DNA of 36,819 nt from Comamonadaceae bacterium. GTDB taxonomy: Bacteria > Pseudomonadota > Gammaproteobacteria > Burkholderiales > Burkholderiaceae_C. The notes under the pieces are model-generated. The model was not told where the DNA came from. It saw nothing but the letters and a program-made list of their open reading frames with translations, and searched no databases. A program made the translations under genes and the position numbers. Positions 1 to 8,423 of the stretch are shown here, in pieces (position 1 is the stretch's first letter; every line of letters begins with the position of its first letter). The stretch spans positions 1 through 36,819 of the forward strand of contig CANFPJ010000014.1 in assembly GCA_947448885.1 (NCBI GenBank), read 5' to 3'.

Positions 1-371
1 CCGCCAATCAGTTTGATGGTGGAACCAAACATCGAGTGGGAACAAATGACATGGTCGCCGCTTTTGAGCAAGCCCATGCACATGAGCAAAATGGCGCCCA
101 TGCCAGAAGCCGTGCCGATGCAAGCCTCGGTCCCCTCCAAAGCCGCCAAACGTTGCTCCATGCTGCTGACCGTGGGGTTGCCCAAACGGGCATAGGTGTA
201 GCCTTCTTCTTCGCCGGCAAATCGACGTGCCGCGGTGGCCGCATCGGGCTGCACATAACCACTGGTGAGGTACAGGGCTTCCGAATTTTCACCATACTGG
301 CTGCGCGCCAAAGCGGCACGCACCGATTGGGTGTCACGGTGCAATTCGGATGGAGAGGGTTGATCAGACAT
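1..371 (-). CDS. metZ: O-succinylhomoserine sulfhydrylase, N-terminal part (cut by window edge)
   Basis: About 123 N-terminal residues are visible; the gene runs off the left edge. The family is a PLP-dependent Cys/Met-metabolism enzyme that makes homocysteine from O-succinylhomoserine and sulfide in the cytoplasm. Visible family features are an N-terminal TxxVRA-like segment (TQSVRAALAR), the YARLGNPTV segment, the EGTEACIGTASGMGAI segment that contributes to the PLP phosphate site, and the stretch HSMFGSTIKLIGG at the edge. The PLP lysine lies outside the window. The ATG at 369-371 begins 3 nt after the purF stop, so it is the last visible gene of the folC-SPOR-cvpA-purF operon, a common Burkholderiales arrangement. 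The choice of metZ over metB/metC rests mainly on this synteny with purF. Confidence 0.9.
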   Translation of the reverse strand, partial: MSDQPSPSELHRDTQSVRAALARSQYGENSEALYLTSGYVQPDAATAARRFAGEEEGYTYARLGNPTVSSMEQRLAALEGTEACIGTASGMGAILLMCMGLLKSGDHVICSHSMFGSTIKLIG

Positions 372-374
372 GGG

Positions 375-1889
375 TCAAGCGGTGGCTGGGTTGGGCAGGG
401 TCAGGCGTGAGCCATCGGTGTCGTTTTCATCTTGCGCGCTGCGCTGAGCGCCCATGCGGGCAATGTCAGCGGCGGTGATGTCCCCGGTGACATACACGCC
501 ATCAAAGCAGGAAGCGTCAAAGCCTTGGATGCTGGCGGGGTCAGACGCTGCCCTGCGCACCGCACTTTTCATGCCGTCCACGTCTTGGTAGATCAAGGCA
601 TCGCAGCCGATCATGGCGCGAACTTCTTCCACCGTTCGGTTGTAGGCCACCAATTCATCGCTGGTGGGCATGTCGATGCCATACACATTGGGGTAGCGCA
701 CGGGGGGTGCAGCACTGGCCATGTAAACCTTGCGGGCGCCTGCGTCGCGGGCCATTTGGACAATTTCGCGGCTGGTGGTGCCGCGCACGATGGAATCGTC
801 CACCAGCAGCACATTTCGCCCCTTGAACTCGCTCACGATGGCATTGAGCTTTTGCCGCACCGAGCGCTTGCGCACGGCTTGGCCGGGCATGATGAAGGTG
901 CGCCCCACATAGCGGTTTTTCACAAAACCCTCGCGATAGGGCAAACCCAGCAAATGGGCCAATTGCGTGGCACTGGGGCGGCTGGACTCGGGGATTGGGA
1001 TCACCACATCAATCTCGTTGGGCGGCACGGTCGAGATGACGCGCTTGGCCAGGGTTTCGCCCAAATTCAGGCGTGCTTGGTACACCGAGATACCGTCCAG
1101 CACCGAATCAGGCCGGGCCAAATAAACGAATTCAAAAATACACGGGCTCAGCATCGGTGCATCGGCACAGACCTGGGCGTGCACCCGGCCTTGCAGGTCC
1201 ACAAAAACCGCCTCACCAGGCGCGATGTTGCGCTCGAAATGATGCCCGGTTCCTTCCAAGGCCACCGATTCACTGGCCAACATGACGGTGCCATCGGCAC
1301 TGCGCCCCATGCACAAGGGGCGGATGCCATAGGGGTCGCGAAAGGCCAAGAGGCCGTGGCCAGCGATCATGGCAATCACCGCGTAAGAGCCGCGAATGCG
1401 CCCTTGCACGCCGCGCACAGCGGCAAAAACCTGCAGGGGTGTCAAGGGAAAACCGCGCGTGGTGTGTTCCAACTCGTGGGCCAAGACATTCAGCAACACC
1501 TCGGAGTCGCTCTCCGTGTTGATGTGGCGGTGATCGGCAGAGAACAGTTCCGACTTGAGGGCTTGCGCATTGGTCAAATTGCCGTTGTGCACCAACACCA
1601 AGCCAAAGGGCGCATTGACGTAAAAGGGTTGGGCTTCTTCTTCGCTGTAGGCGTTGCCTGCAGTGGGGTACCGCACCTGGCCCAAACCAATCGGGCCCGG
1701 CAAGGCGCGCATGTTGCGGGTGCGAAAAACATCCCGGACCATGCCCTTGGCCTTGTGCATGAAGAATTTGCGCTCCAACTGGGTGACGATCCCTGCAGCG
1801 TCTTGGCCACGGTGTTGCAACAGCAACAAAGCGTCATAAATCAACTGGTTCACAGGTGCGTTGCTGGCAACGCCGACGATTCCACACAT
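375..1889 (-). CDS. purF: Amidophosphoribosyltransferase
   Basis: Glutamine PRPP amidotransferase, first committed step of purine synthesis: PRPP plus glutamine gives phosphoribosylamine. It has 504 residues, the normal size. The N-terminus is MCGIVGV, so Cys2 is the N-terminal nucleophile exposed after Met removal. The glutaminase domain shows LLLLQHRGQDAAG (about 21-33), HNGNLTN (about 101-107) and GSYAV (about 167). The phosphoribosyltransferase half has the PRPP loop LLVDDSIVRGTTS at about 361-373. Start and frame are fixed by the obligatory Met-Cys. The ATG overlaps the cvpA stop by 1 nt (TGATG), so translation is probably coupled. Cytoplasmic. Confidence 0.98.
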   Translation of the reverse strand: MCGIVGVASNAPVNQLIYDALLLLQHRGQDAAGIVTQLERKFFMHKAKGMVRDVFRTRNMRALPGPIGLGQVRYPTAGNAYSEEEAQPFYVNAPFGLVLVHNGNLTNAQALKSELFSADHRHINTESDSEVLLNVLAHELEHTTRGFPLTPLQVFAAVRGVQGRIRGSYAVIAMIAGHGLLAFRDPYGIRPLCMGRSADGTVMLASESVALEGTGHHFERNIAPGEAVFVDLQGRVHAQVCADAPMLSPCIFEFVYLARPDSVLDGISVYQARLNLGETLAKRVISTVPPNEIDVVIPIPESSRPSATQLAHLLGLPYREGFVKNRYVGRTFIMPGQAVRKRSVRQKLNAIVSEFKGRNVLLVDDSIVRGTTSREIVQMARDAGARKVYMASAAPPVRYPNVYGIDMPTSDELVAYNRTVEEVRAMIGCDALIYQDVDGMKSAVRRAASDPASIQGFDASCFDGVYVTGDITAADIARMGAQRSAQDENDTDGSRLTLPNPATA

Positions 1890-2389
1890 CAGGGCAGGTA
1901 CTTTCCAAATTCAGAAGGCAACAAGGGTTTGGCCCAGGCCAAAAACTGAGACAGCAAGGGGCCGCTGTGCGAATCTTGCCACCATGCCCCATTTTGCATG
2001 GGCGTCATTGACAGCGCCGCGGTGGTCGCCAAAAGCAAGACCATGGCGCGCAACAACCCAAACAATCCACCCAAAATGCGGTCAACCCATCCCATGCCGA
2101 CCACGGTGATCAAGGCCTTGGCCAACCACAGCACCAGCGCAACGCCGATCAACACCAGCAGCATCAGCAGCACAAAAGCACAGGCCATTCGCAAGCCCGG
2201 ACTGGCGCCCCCCATGGGCAGCCACTGGCCAACCGCCGTGGCATGCGATTGCGCCAGGTAAAAGGCCAACACCCAACCCAATAATGACAACACTTCGCGC
2301 AACAAACCACGCCACAAACCCAGCGCCAGCGATAAAGCCATGACCAAAGCCACAGCCAAGTCCAAGATTTGCAGGCTGTCCCAGTTCAC
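1889..2389 (-). CDS. cvpA: CvpA family inner-membrane protein
   Basis: 166-residue polytopic membrane protein of the CvpA (colicin V production) family, which is nearly always next to purF in proteobacteria. About four hydrophobic segments are visible: roughly residues 8-27, 29-46, 68-90 and 105-125. The start WDSLQILDLAVALVMALSLALGLWRGLLREVL matches the family signature, with an acidic residue in TM1 followed by G-x-x-RGLLRE. The start codon is GTG at 2387-2389, overlapping the SPOR gene stop by 4 nt (GTGA). Molecular function is not settled in the family; links to envelope homeostasis and purine regulation have been described. No anomaly seen. Confidence 0.93.
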   Translation of the reverse strand: MNWDSLQILDLAVALVMALSLALGLWRGLLREVLSLLGWVLAFYLAQSHATAVGQWLPMGGASPGLRMACAFVLLMLLVLIGVALVLWLAKALITVVGMGWVDRILGGLFGLLRAMVLLLATTAALSMTPMQNGAWWQDSHSGPLLSQFLAWAKPLLPSEFGKYLP

Positions 2390-3120
2390 AGGCTCAAAAC
2401 CGCCGGTGTGAACTCGAGTTGTTTGGCTTTGTCGGCCGCTTTGTCAGCTTCTTCTCGGGAGGCAAACGGCCCCAAACGAACACGGGTGCGCTTGCCCTCT
2501 TTGGTCTCGGCAACGTGGGTATAGGTTTTCAAACCGGCTTTTTCCAGTTTGCGCCGAACTTCACGCGCCTTGTCGGCATCGGCATAGGCGCCAACTTGAA
2601 CCACAAAACGCGCGCCGCCGTCTTTGGCTTCAGCGGTTGGGGATTTTTCTGCTTCGGCTTTGGGGGCCTCCGCCTTGGTGACGGCGGTCTTGGCGAGTGC
2701 GGGCAAGCTCGGCGCAGGCGCCGATGGGGTCACGGGGATTGCGGATGCGACCGGGGCCGCCTTGGCCGCATTGACCGTGGTCGGGGCCACCACCTCTTCT
2801 TTGGCGCTCAAGCCTTGATCCGGGGTCAAAGGTGCCGGGGCAGGCACAGGGGTGGGCGCGACCTCAACGGGATTGGCAGGGGGTCTTGATTTGTTTTTAT
2901 CGGGGATTTCGACGGCAATGTCCACCGAAACCGTGCGCGGCTGGGTATCGAACAAAAAGGGAAAGCCAATCACCGCCACCACCACCAGCACCGCAGCGCC
3001 CAGCAAGCGATGCCTGGCCCGCTGTCGCAGGACTTCGGCACTTTCGGCCACTGCGTTTTCAGCTGCCGCTGCTTGGGCGGCAGAGGCCTGGCCGGGCATG
3101 CGAAATTTAAAAAAAGCCAT
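2386..3120 (-). CDS. SPOR-domain protein (DedD/FtsN-like), single-pass membrane
   Basis: 244-residue bitopic protein. A short cytoplasmic N-terminus with an Ala-rich stretch is followed by a single TM helix at about residues 39-57 (LLGAAVLVVVAVIGFPFLF), a long Pro/Ala/Lys-rich periplasmic linker (about 75-165) and a C-terminal SPOR domain (about 167-244, beginning RFVVQVGAY and containing RVRLGPFASREEAD). SPOR domains bind denuded septal peptidoglycan, so a role at the division site is likely. It lies between folC and cvpA, as in many Burkholderiales. It starts 11 nt after the folC stop and overlaps cvpA by 4 nt. It resembles DedD more than FtsN in context, but a symbol is withheld because the linker is unconserved. 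Confidence 0.92.
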   Translation of the reverse strand: MAFFKFRMPGQASAAQAAAAENAVAESAEVLRQRARHRLLGAAVLVVVAVIGFPFLFDTQPRTVSVDIAVEIPDKNKSRPPANPVEVAPTPVPAPAPLTPDQGLSAKEEVVAPTTVNAAKAAPVASAIPVTPSAPAPSLPALAKTAVTKAEAPKAEAEKSPTAEAKDGGARFVVQVGAYADADKAREVRRKLEKAGLKTYTHVAETKEGKRTRVRLGPFASREEADKAADKAKQLEFTPAVLSL

Positions 3121-3131
3121 GAATGGGTGAT

Positions 3132-4418
3132 TCAGTTGTTCAAATGTGGGGCGTTCAGGCTGGGCAAGCCGTTTTCAATCACGCCCCCCACGGTCAAAAA
3201 TGACCCAAACACCACAATTCTATCAGTGGGGTCTGCTGATGCCTGTGCAGCGGCAAGGGCCTGCGCCGGGCTGGCGTGGGCAAAAACCTGCTTGGCATCC
3301 ACCCCCCTTTGGCCTTTCAATTGGTTCACCAATTGCTCGGCTTTGGCCGCCCTCGAACTTGGCAAATCACACACATGCCAATGGGTCACCAAAGGACCCA
3401 TGCGCACCATCATGGCCGTCAAATCCTTGTCGGCCATGGCACCAAAAACCGCATGGGTTTGCGGATAAAAACCCATCGCATCCAGGTTTTGAAACAAAGC
3501 GGCCACCGAATGGGGGTTGTGCGCCACATCCAACACCAAGGTGGGTTGACCCGCCAGGGTTTGAAACCTGCCCGTCAACTCGACCAACGCCAAGCCATTG
3601 CGCACGGACTGAGCCGTCACCGGCAAACGCTGGCGCAGGGCCTCAAACAAGGCCAATGCACCGCTGGCATTGAGCAACTGATTGGCACCCCGCAAGGCTG
3701 GATAGGCCAGTCCGTGGTAACGCCGCTCACGCCCTATCCAGTGCCACTGTTGGCGATCCCCGCTGAAATGGAAGTCGCGCCCATGCAGCCACAGGTCTGC
3801 GCCAATGGCCTGGGCGTGGGCCAGCACACTCGCCGGGGGCATGGGGTCGCTGACGATCAAGGGTCGACCTGCCCTTGCAATGCCGACCTTTTCGTGCCCA
3901 ATCGACTCGCGGTCTGGGCCCAACCATTCGGTATGGTCCAAATCAATGCAGGTCACCACCGCAGCGTCAGCGTCCACGACATTCACCGCATCCAAGCGAC
4001 CGCCCAAGCCCACCTCCAGCACCACCACATCGAGGTCTGAATGGCGCAACAAATCCATGATGGCCAGGGTGGTGAATTCAAAATAGGTCAGGGCTTCGCC
4101 CAGGCGCGCTTGCTCAACCCGTTCAAAATGGGGCACCAAATCTTGTGCCAACACCGATTGACCTTGGATGCGGCAACGCTCCTCAAAATGCACCAAATGG
4201 GGCGATGTGTAAACCCCGGTGCGATAACCCGATTGGCGGCACACGGCCTCGATCATGGCGCAGGTCGATCCTTTGCCATTGGTGCCCGCCACGGTCACCA
4301 CCGGGCAAGCCCAGTGCCAATCCAGACGCTGGGCCACCTGTTGCACACGCTCCAAACCCATGGCAATGTTTTGGGGGTGCAATTTTTCGCAATGGGACAG
4401 CCAATCGTTCAGGTTCAT
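3132..4418 (-). CDS. folC: Bifunctional dihydrofolate synthase / folylpolyglutamate synthase
   Basis: Mur-ligase-family enzyme that adds glutamate to dihydropteroate and further glutamates to folates, using ATP. The ATP-binding P-loop GTNGKGS lies at about residues 45-51, just after VVTVAG. Other landmarks are YTSPHL, TYFEFTTLAI, EVGLGGRLDAVN and, in the C-terminal domain, LDVAHNPHSV and GAMADKD. The frame stays open upstream to 4511, but the chosen ATG at 4416-4418 gives 428 residues, the family size, and begins with the typical N-terminus (NLNDWLSHCEKLHP). The earlier Met codons would run into the divergent gene at 4474. It is the first gene of the folC-SPOR-cvpA-purF-metZ operon. The 55-nt gap 4419-4473 must hold both divergent promoters, or parts of them lie inside the neighbouring genes. 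Confidence 0.95.
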   Translation of the reverse strand: MNLNDWLSHCEKLHPQNIAMGLERVQQVAQRLDWHWACPVVTVAGTNGKGSTCAMIEAVCRQSGYRTGVYTSPHLVHFEERCRIQGQSVLAQDLVPHFERVEQARLGEALTYFEFTTLAIMDLLRHSDLDVVVLEVGLGGRLDAVNVVDADAAVVTCIDLDHTEWLGPDRESIGHEKVGIARAGRPLIVSDPMPPASVLAHAQAIGADLWLHGRDFHFSGDRQQWHWIGRERRYHGLAYPALRGANQLLNASGALALFEALRQRLPVTAQSVRNGLALVELTGRFQTLAGQPTLVLDVAHNPHSVAALFQNLDAMGFYPQTHAVFGAMADKDLTAMMVRMGPLVTHWHVCDLPSSRAAKAEQLVNQLKGQRGVDAKQVFAHASPAQALAAAQASADPTDRIVVFGSFLTVGGVIENGLPSLNAPHLNN

Positions 4419-4473
4419 GCCGAGATTGTGAACCAGCCCCCAAAGGCCTGAAAAATGCGGCATCATTCGGGTC

Positions 4474-4836
4474 ATGTCTTCCACCCCCATCACCCTATAC
4501 GGCATCCCCAACTGCAGCAGCGTGAAAAAAGCCCGCGAGTGGATGTCACAACACCAGGTGGCACACCACTTTCACGATTTCAAAAAACAAGGCTTGGACG
4601 CCCAAGACTTGTCTCACTGGCTGTCCAAAGTGGACTGGACCGCGTTGCTCAACCGCAAAGGCACCACTTGGCGTGGCCTGGATGCGGTCACCCAAGCGCA
4701 AGCCACAGACGCCGCCTCCGCCCAGCAGCTGATGCTGCAATGGCCCAGTTTGGTCAAGCGTCCCGTGTTGGTGAAGGGACAAAGGGTGGTGGTTGGTGTC
4801 AACCCTGAGGCTTGGCTGAGCGTTATCCATGAATAA
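4474..4836 (+). CDS. ArsC/Spx-family thioredoxin-fold protein (YffB-like)
   Basis: 120-residue protein of the arsenate-reductase-like ArsC superfamily. The N-terminus TLYGIPNCSSVKKAREWM carries the single conserved Cys at residue 14 with the KKA-x-W helix typical of the YffB/Spx branch. A HDFKKQGLD segment and a C-terminal RPVLVKGQRVVVG segment also fit that branch. True arsenate reductases have additional conserved residues not evident here, and there are no ars genes nearby, so arsenate reduction is unlikely. YffB-type proteins have been proposed to act on glutathione or mixed disulfides, but the role is unsettled. Divergent from folC. Cytoplasmic, no signal peptide. Confidence 0.88.
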   Translation: MSSTPITLYGIPNCSSVKKAREWMSQHQVAHHFHDFKKQGLDAQDLSHWLSKVDWTALLNRKGTTWRGLDAVTQAQATDAASAQQLMLQWPSLVKRPVLVKGQRVVVGVNPEAWLSVIHE

Positions 4837-4885
4837 CCCATGTTCGGGCTTTGATTCACCCCACATCACTCAACGGATGATCAAT

Positions 4886-5464
4886 ATGAAACCTTTGAAT
4901 TACTCGACCCTGGCCTTGGCCATGGGGTGCTTTCTGGCTGCCACGGCTCAAGCCCAAGAAGTCGGCCGGGTCATCTCGACAACCCCCATCATCCAGCAAG
5001 TGGCGGTGCCACGCCAGGTCTGCACCCAAGGTCAAGTGGTCACCCCGGGCCAAAAATCCGGTGCTGGTGCAGCCATGGGCGCCATTGCGGGTGGTGCCAT
5101 TGGCAACAGCGTGGGCCAGGGCTTTGGTCGCGACGCGGCCACCATGTTGGGCCTGATCGGCGGGGCTTTGCTGGGCGATAAGGTCGAGGGAACACCGGCC
5201 AACGAAGTGCGCCAAGTCCAAAATTGCAGCAACCAAGTGTTTTACGAAAACCGCACCACCGCTTACAACGTGGTCTACGAGTTTGCGGGCAAACAATACA
5301 GTGTGCAAATGCCGCAAGACCCAGGCCCCTCGGTGCGCCTGCAAATCACCCCCATGGCCCCACCCCCTGCGGCGGCCACTTTGCCTGCGCCCACCTACAT
5401 CACCCCACCGCCGGTGGGCATGCCCTACGGTGCGCCTCCCCCAGGCTCTGCGCCGCAAAGCTGA
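4886..5464 (+). CDS. Glycine-zipper 2TM / 17 kDa surface-antigen family exported protein
   Basis: 192 residues from the ATG at 4886, with a signal peptide (MKPLNYSTLALAMGCFLAATAQAQ, cleavage near residues 22-24). Next comes a glycine-zipper domain (about 55-95: GAGAAMGAIAGGAIGN and LGLIGGALLGDK), a Cys-containing segment resembling outer-membrane 17 kDa antigen proteins (VQNCSNQVFYENRTTAYNVVYEF with MPQDPG) and a Pro-rich C-terminus (about 150-192). The frame opens at 4829, but that would overlap the previous gene and put a hydrophilic stretch before the signal peptide. An ATG at 4877 is a close alternative. Likely outer-membrane or periplasmic; function unknown. Cys15 gives an imperfect lipobox (AMGC), so a lipoprotein is possible but less likely. 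Confidence 0.85.
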   Translation: MKPLNYSTLALAMGCFLAATAQAQEVGRVISTTPIIQQVAVPRQVCTQGQVVTPGQKSGAGAAMGAIAGGAIGNSVGQGFGRDAATMLGLIGGALLGDKVEGTPANEVRQVQNCSNQVFYENRTTAYNVVYEFAGKQYSVQMPQDPGPSVRLQITPMAPPPAAATLPAPTYITPPPVGMPYGAPPPGSAPQS

Positions 5465-5474
5465 AACACACCTT

Positions 5475-5495
5475 GGCCGCATCCGCGGCCTTTTT
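5475..5495 (+). terminator. Intrinsic terminator after the glycine-zipper gene
   Basis: Perfect 6-bp GC stem GGCCGC / GCGGCC with loop ATCC at 5475-5490, followed directly by TTTTT at 5491-5495. It lies 11 nt after the stop codon of the upstream gene and ahead of argG. A second short hairpin (CGCCC-TTT-GGGCG, 5498-5510) follows without a T tract. Confidence 0.85.
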
Positions 5496-5519
5496 AACGC
5501 CCTTTGGGCGGGCTTGGCC

Positions 5520-5525
5520 TAGAAT
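5520..5525 (+). promoter_or_regulatory. Possible argG promoter -10 element
   Basis: TAGAAT at 5520-5525 is a 5/6 match to the sigma70 -10 box, placed about 30 nt upstream of the argG ATG and just after the preceding terminator. No convincing -35 box is seen at 16-18 nt spacing, so this is a weak call supported mainly by position. Confidence 0.3.
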
Positions 5526-5555
5526 CGCGCCTTTGATTTTTCACTGGTGCTTCCC

Positions 5556-6860
5556 ATGCGCAAAACCCAGCCAGCCTCTGGCAAAACACTAGCTCCCCAA
5601 CGCGTTGTTCTCGCCTATTCGGGTGGTTTGGACACCTCCATCATCCTCAAATGGTTGCAAGATGAATACCACTGCGAGGTGGTCACCTTCACCGCCGACA
5701 TCGGCCAAGGCGAGGAAATTGAACCCGCCCGCGCCAAAGCCATCAAAATGGGCATCAAGCCCAGCAACATCTTCATTGAAGACCTGCGCGAAGAGTTTGT
5801 GCGTGATTTTGTGTTCCCCATGTTCCGCGCCAATGCGCTGTACGAAGGCGAATACCTGCTGGGCACCTCGATTGCCCGTCCGCTGATCGCCAAGCGCTTG
5901 GTGGAGATCGCCCGCAAAACCAAGGCCGACGCCATCAGCCATGGCGCAACCGGCAAGGGCAACGACCAAGTGCGTTTCGAGTTGGGCGCTTATGCCCTGA
6001 TGCCCAATGTGAAGATCATTGCGCCTTGGCGTGAATGGGATTTGCTCTCGCGTGAAAAGCTCATGCGCTACGCCGACCAACACGGCATTCCCGTGGATGG
6101 TGCCAAACGCAAAGGCCCAGCGCCCTACTCCATGGACGCCAATTTGCTGCACATCAGCTATGAAGGCGGCATTTTGGAAGACCCCAATTACGCGCCCGAC
6201 GACAGCATGTGGCGCTTGACGGTCAGCCCCGAAAAAGCACCGAATAAACCGCAAGTCATTGAACTGACCTACAAACACGGCGACGTGGTGGCGATTGACG
6301 GCGTGCGCATGAGCCCCGCCAAAGTACTGACCCACTTGAACACCTTGGGCGGCAAGCACGGCATTGGCCGCTTGGACAAAGTGGAAAACCGTTATGTGGG
6401 TATGAAGAGCCGTGGCTGCTACGAAACCCCGGGCGGCACCATCCTGCTGTCGGGTCACCGCGCCATCGAGTCCATCACCTTGGACCGCGAAGTGCTGTCG
6501 CTCAAAGATGACCTGATGCCGCGTTACGCCAGGCTGGTTTACAACGGTTACTGGTTCAGCCCCGAGCGTGAGTTGCTGCAAGGCCTGATCGATGCCTCGC
6601 AAGCCACCGCCAACGGCAAGGTGCGCTTGAAGCTCTACAAAGGCACCATCATGTGCGTGGGCCGCGAGAGCAAAACCGACAGCTTGTTTGACACCCGCAT
6701 CGCCACTTTCGATGACGATGGCGGCGCTTACAACCAAGCCGACGCTGGTGGGTTCATCAAGCTCAACGCTTTGCGTTTGCGCATCGCCGCCAACCTGAAA
6801 AACGAGCGTGCTGCCAAAGCCACGCCTGCACGCAAACCCACTTCGAAAAAGAAAGCCTGA
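5556..6860 (+). CDS. argG: Argininosuccinate synthase
   Basis: Joins citrulline and aspartate with ATP to give argininosuccinate in arginine synthesis. The N-type ATP pyrophosphatase motif AYSGGLDTS is at about residues 20-28. Further family landmarks are [35 protein letters not shown], the [15 protein letters not shown] segment and the C-terminal [16 protein letters not shown]. It is the short-type (non-enterobacterial) synthase. With 434 residues it carries about 10 extra N-terminal residues and a basic C-terminal tail ([12 protein letters not shown]) beyond the usual ~400-residue core. The ATG at 5556 is chosen; an in-frame GTG at 5547 is the alternative, and neither has a strong Shine-Dalgarno. 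ppnP follows 2 nt after the stop. Confidence 0.97.
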   Translation: MRKTQPASGKTLAPQRVVLAYSGGLDTSIILKWLQDEYHCEVVTFTADIGQGEEIEPARAKAIKMGIKPSNIFIEDLREEFVRDFVFPMFRANALYEGEYLLGTSIARPLIAKRLVEIARKTKADAISHGATGKGNDQVRFELGAYALMPNVKIIAPWREWDLLSREKLMRYADQHGIPVDGAKRKGPAPYSMDANLLHISYEGGILEDPNYAPDDSMWRLTVSPEKAPNKPQVIELTYKHGDVVAIDGVRMSPAKVLTHLNTLGGKHGIGRLDKVENRYVGMKSRGCYETPGGTILLSGHRAIESITLDREVLSLKDDLMPRYARLVYNGYWFSPERELLQGLIDASQATANGKVRLKLYKGTIMCVGRESKTDSLFDTRIATFDDDGGAYNQADAGGFIKLNALRLRIAANLKNERAAKATPARKPTSKKKA

Positions 6861-6862
6861 CC

Positions 6863-7180
6863 ATGGTGACCGAACAACTCCAAGGCGCCAGTGTCGCCAC
6901 CCAAGCCAATGTGTTTTTCGACGGCAAGTGCGTCAGCCACACGGTGACCTTGGCCAATGGCGAAAAAAAATCGGTGGGCGTGGTGCTGGCCGCCACCCTC
7001 ACCTTCAACACCGCTGCGGCGGAAATCATGGAATGCGTGGCGGGCTCTTGCCAATACAAAGTGGCTGGCAGCAACGAGTGGAAAACCTCGGGACCAGGCA
7101 CGCAGTTTTCAGTGCCGGCCAATTCGTCGTTTGACATCCAAGTGGCCGAGGCTTACCACTACATCTGCCACTTCGGCTGA
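6863..7180 (+). CDS. ppnP: Pyrimidine/purine nucleoside phosphorylase (DUF1255, YaiE/PpnP family)
   Basis: 105-residue small cupin-fold protein. PpnP family enzymes phosphorolyse a broad range of nucleosides to the base and ribose-1-phosphate. Visible family features are the N-terminal segment QANVFFDGKCVSHTV, the central GVVLAATLTFNTAAAEIMECVAG, the motif SNEWKTSGPGTQFSVPANSSF and the end AYHYICHFG. It starts 2 nt after the argG stop and is certainly cotranscribed with it. A run of eight A lies inside the gene at 6963-6970, in frame. Cytoplasmic. Confidence 0.93.
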   Translation: MVTEQLQGASVATQANVFFDGKCVSHTVTLANGEKKSVGVVLAATLTFNTAAAEIMECVAGSCQYKVAGSNEWKTSGPGTQFSVPANSSFDIQVAEAYHYICHFG

Positions 7181-7260
7181 ACCACTTTTCCTTCGCCCCT
7201 TTCTCAATGACAGGGGGCGTCAGTCACGTCCAGGCCCCAAGGGCCGTGGCGGGTTTGGGT
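7181..7260. other. Convergent intergenic region with two hairpins
   Basis: An 80-nt gap between the convergent ppnP and flavin oxidoreductase genes. It contains CGCCCCT/AGGGGGCG arms at 7194-7200 and 7212-7219 and a short GGCCC-CAA-GGGCC hairpin at 7233-7245. Neither is followed by a T tract on either strand, so a bidirectional terminator function is only a guess from position. Confidence 0.3.
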
Positions 7261-8214
7261 TCAGGCCAACAAACGCGCCTTGGTTGCTTCAAATTCAGCC
7301 TTGAACTGCGCGATCAACGCGGCCGCACTTTGCACTTTGTCAATGGCACCAATGCCTTGACCGCAGCCCCAAATGTCTTTCCAAGCCTTGGTCTTGTCGC
7401 CACCGAAGTCCATTTTGCTGGGGTCGCTTTCAGCCAAATGCTCGGGGTCTAAGCCGGCGTTGCGAATTGATGGTGCCAGGTAATTGCCATGCACCCCCGT
7501 GAACAAATTGCTGTAGACGATGTCGTCTGAGTTGCTGTCCACAATGCATTGTTTATAGGCATCGCTGGCCCTCGCCTCGTCGGTGGCAATAAAGGCTGAC
7601 CCGATGTAAGCGAAGTCTGCGCCCATGGCCAGCGCCGCCAAAATCGCACCACCTGAAGCCATCGAGCCACTGAGCGCCAAAGGGCCATCAAACCACTGAC
7701 GGATTTCTTGGATGAGCGCAAAAGGGCTTTTCACGCTGGCGTGCCCACCGGCACCAGCAGCCACCGCGATCAGGCCATCCGCACCCTTTTCAATGGCCTT
7801 GTGGGCAAATTTGTTGTTGATGATGTCGTGCAGCACCACCCCACCGTAGCTGTGCGCGGCTTGATTGACTTCCTCACGCGCGCCCAAAGAGGTGATGATC
7901 ACGGGCACCTTGTACTTCACGCACAAAGCCATGTCATGTTCCAAGCGGTCATTGCTTTTGTGCACGATTTGATTGATGGCAAATGGCGCGGCAGGGTGGT
8001 CGGGATGCGCCTGGTTGTGGGCGGCCAGCGCCTCGGTGATCTCGGCCAGCCACTCGTCGAGTTGAGAAGCAGGACGAGCGTTCAATGCAGGCATGGCGCC
8101 CAACACACCATTGATGCACTGAGCAATCACCAGCTTGGGGTTGCTGATGATGAACAACGGCGAGCCAATGACGGGGAATTTGAGAGATGCCAGTGGGGCA
8201 GGAAGATGAGACAT
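7261..8214 (-). CDS. NAD(P)H-dependent flavin oxidoreductase (nitronate monooxygenase family)
   Basis: 317-residue FMN-dependent TIM-barrel protein of the 2-nitropropane dioxygenase/nitronate monooxygenase family. Landmarks are PVIGSPLFIISNPKLV at the N-terminus, the central AAGAGGHASVKSPFALIQEIR (the GAGGH segment that binds FMN phosphate), SGSMASGGAILAALAMGADFAYIGSAFIAT and the C-terminal WGCGQGIGAIDKV. Some relatives act as enoyl reductases (FabK) or on nitronates; the substrate here cannot be told. The frame is open to 8343, but the ATG at 8212-8214 is preceded by an AAAGGT Shine-Dalgarno about 7 nt upstream and gives the family N-terminus. An ATG two codons upstream (8220) is possible. 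Single gene, divergent from the hydrolase. Confidence 0.9.
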   Translation of the reverse strand: MSHLPAPLASLKFPVIGSPLFIISNPKLVIAQCINGVLGAMPALNARPASQLDEWLAEITEALAAHNQAHPDHPAAPFAINQIVHKSNDRLEHDMALCVKYKVPVIITSLGAREEVNQAAHSYGGVVLHDIINNKFAHKAIEKGADGLIAVAAGAGGHASVKSPFALIQEIRQWFDGPLALSGSMASGGAILAALAMGADFAYIGSAFIATDEARASDAYKQCIVDSNSDDIVYSNLFTGVHGNYLAPSIRNAGLDPEHLAESDPSKMDFGGDKTKAWKDIWGCGQGIGAIDKVQSAAALIAQFKAEFEATKARLLA

Positions 8215-8423
8215 GAACATACCTTTGGTTTTGAACAGGCAGCGCGGGATGGATGCGCTTGGCGTTAGACAATGGGCTGATGATATGGGGAAATTGGAAA
8301 TATTTTGGCACCCAGCAATCCTTCGTCGCTGGGACGGCTCCACCTAAAATACATGGCCTTGTGTTCCATGATCCGGATGGAATCGCCATGCAGACGTCGG
8401 CCCTTGCCATGGATCACTTCAAC
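8215..8423. promoter_or_regulatory. Divergent intergenic region between flavin oxidoreductase and hydrolase
   Basis: 209 nt that must contain both promoters. A 6-bp inverted repeat CCCAGC/GCTGGG (8311-8316 and 8328-8333) and a TAAAAT sequence at 8345-8350 that could be a rightward -10 are visible. No good -35 partner was found. Nothing else is recognised here. Confidence 0.3.

Noticed and set aside
432-1949. 505-residue open frame on the plus strand opposite purF
   Set aside because: It is antisense to the fully recognised purF, is rich in His/Gln/Ala as expected from the reverse strand, and has no family resemblance.
5589-6737. 382-residue open frame opposite argG
   Set aside because: Antisense shadow of argG; long reverse frames are expected at this GC and codon bias.
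6963-6970. Run of eight A in ppnP as a phase-variable tract
   Set aside because: A8 runs are common and ppnP is a housekeeping enzyme; nothing supports switching.
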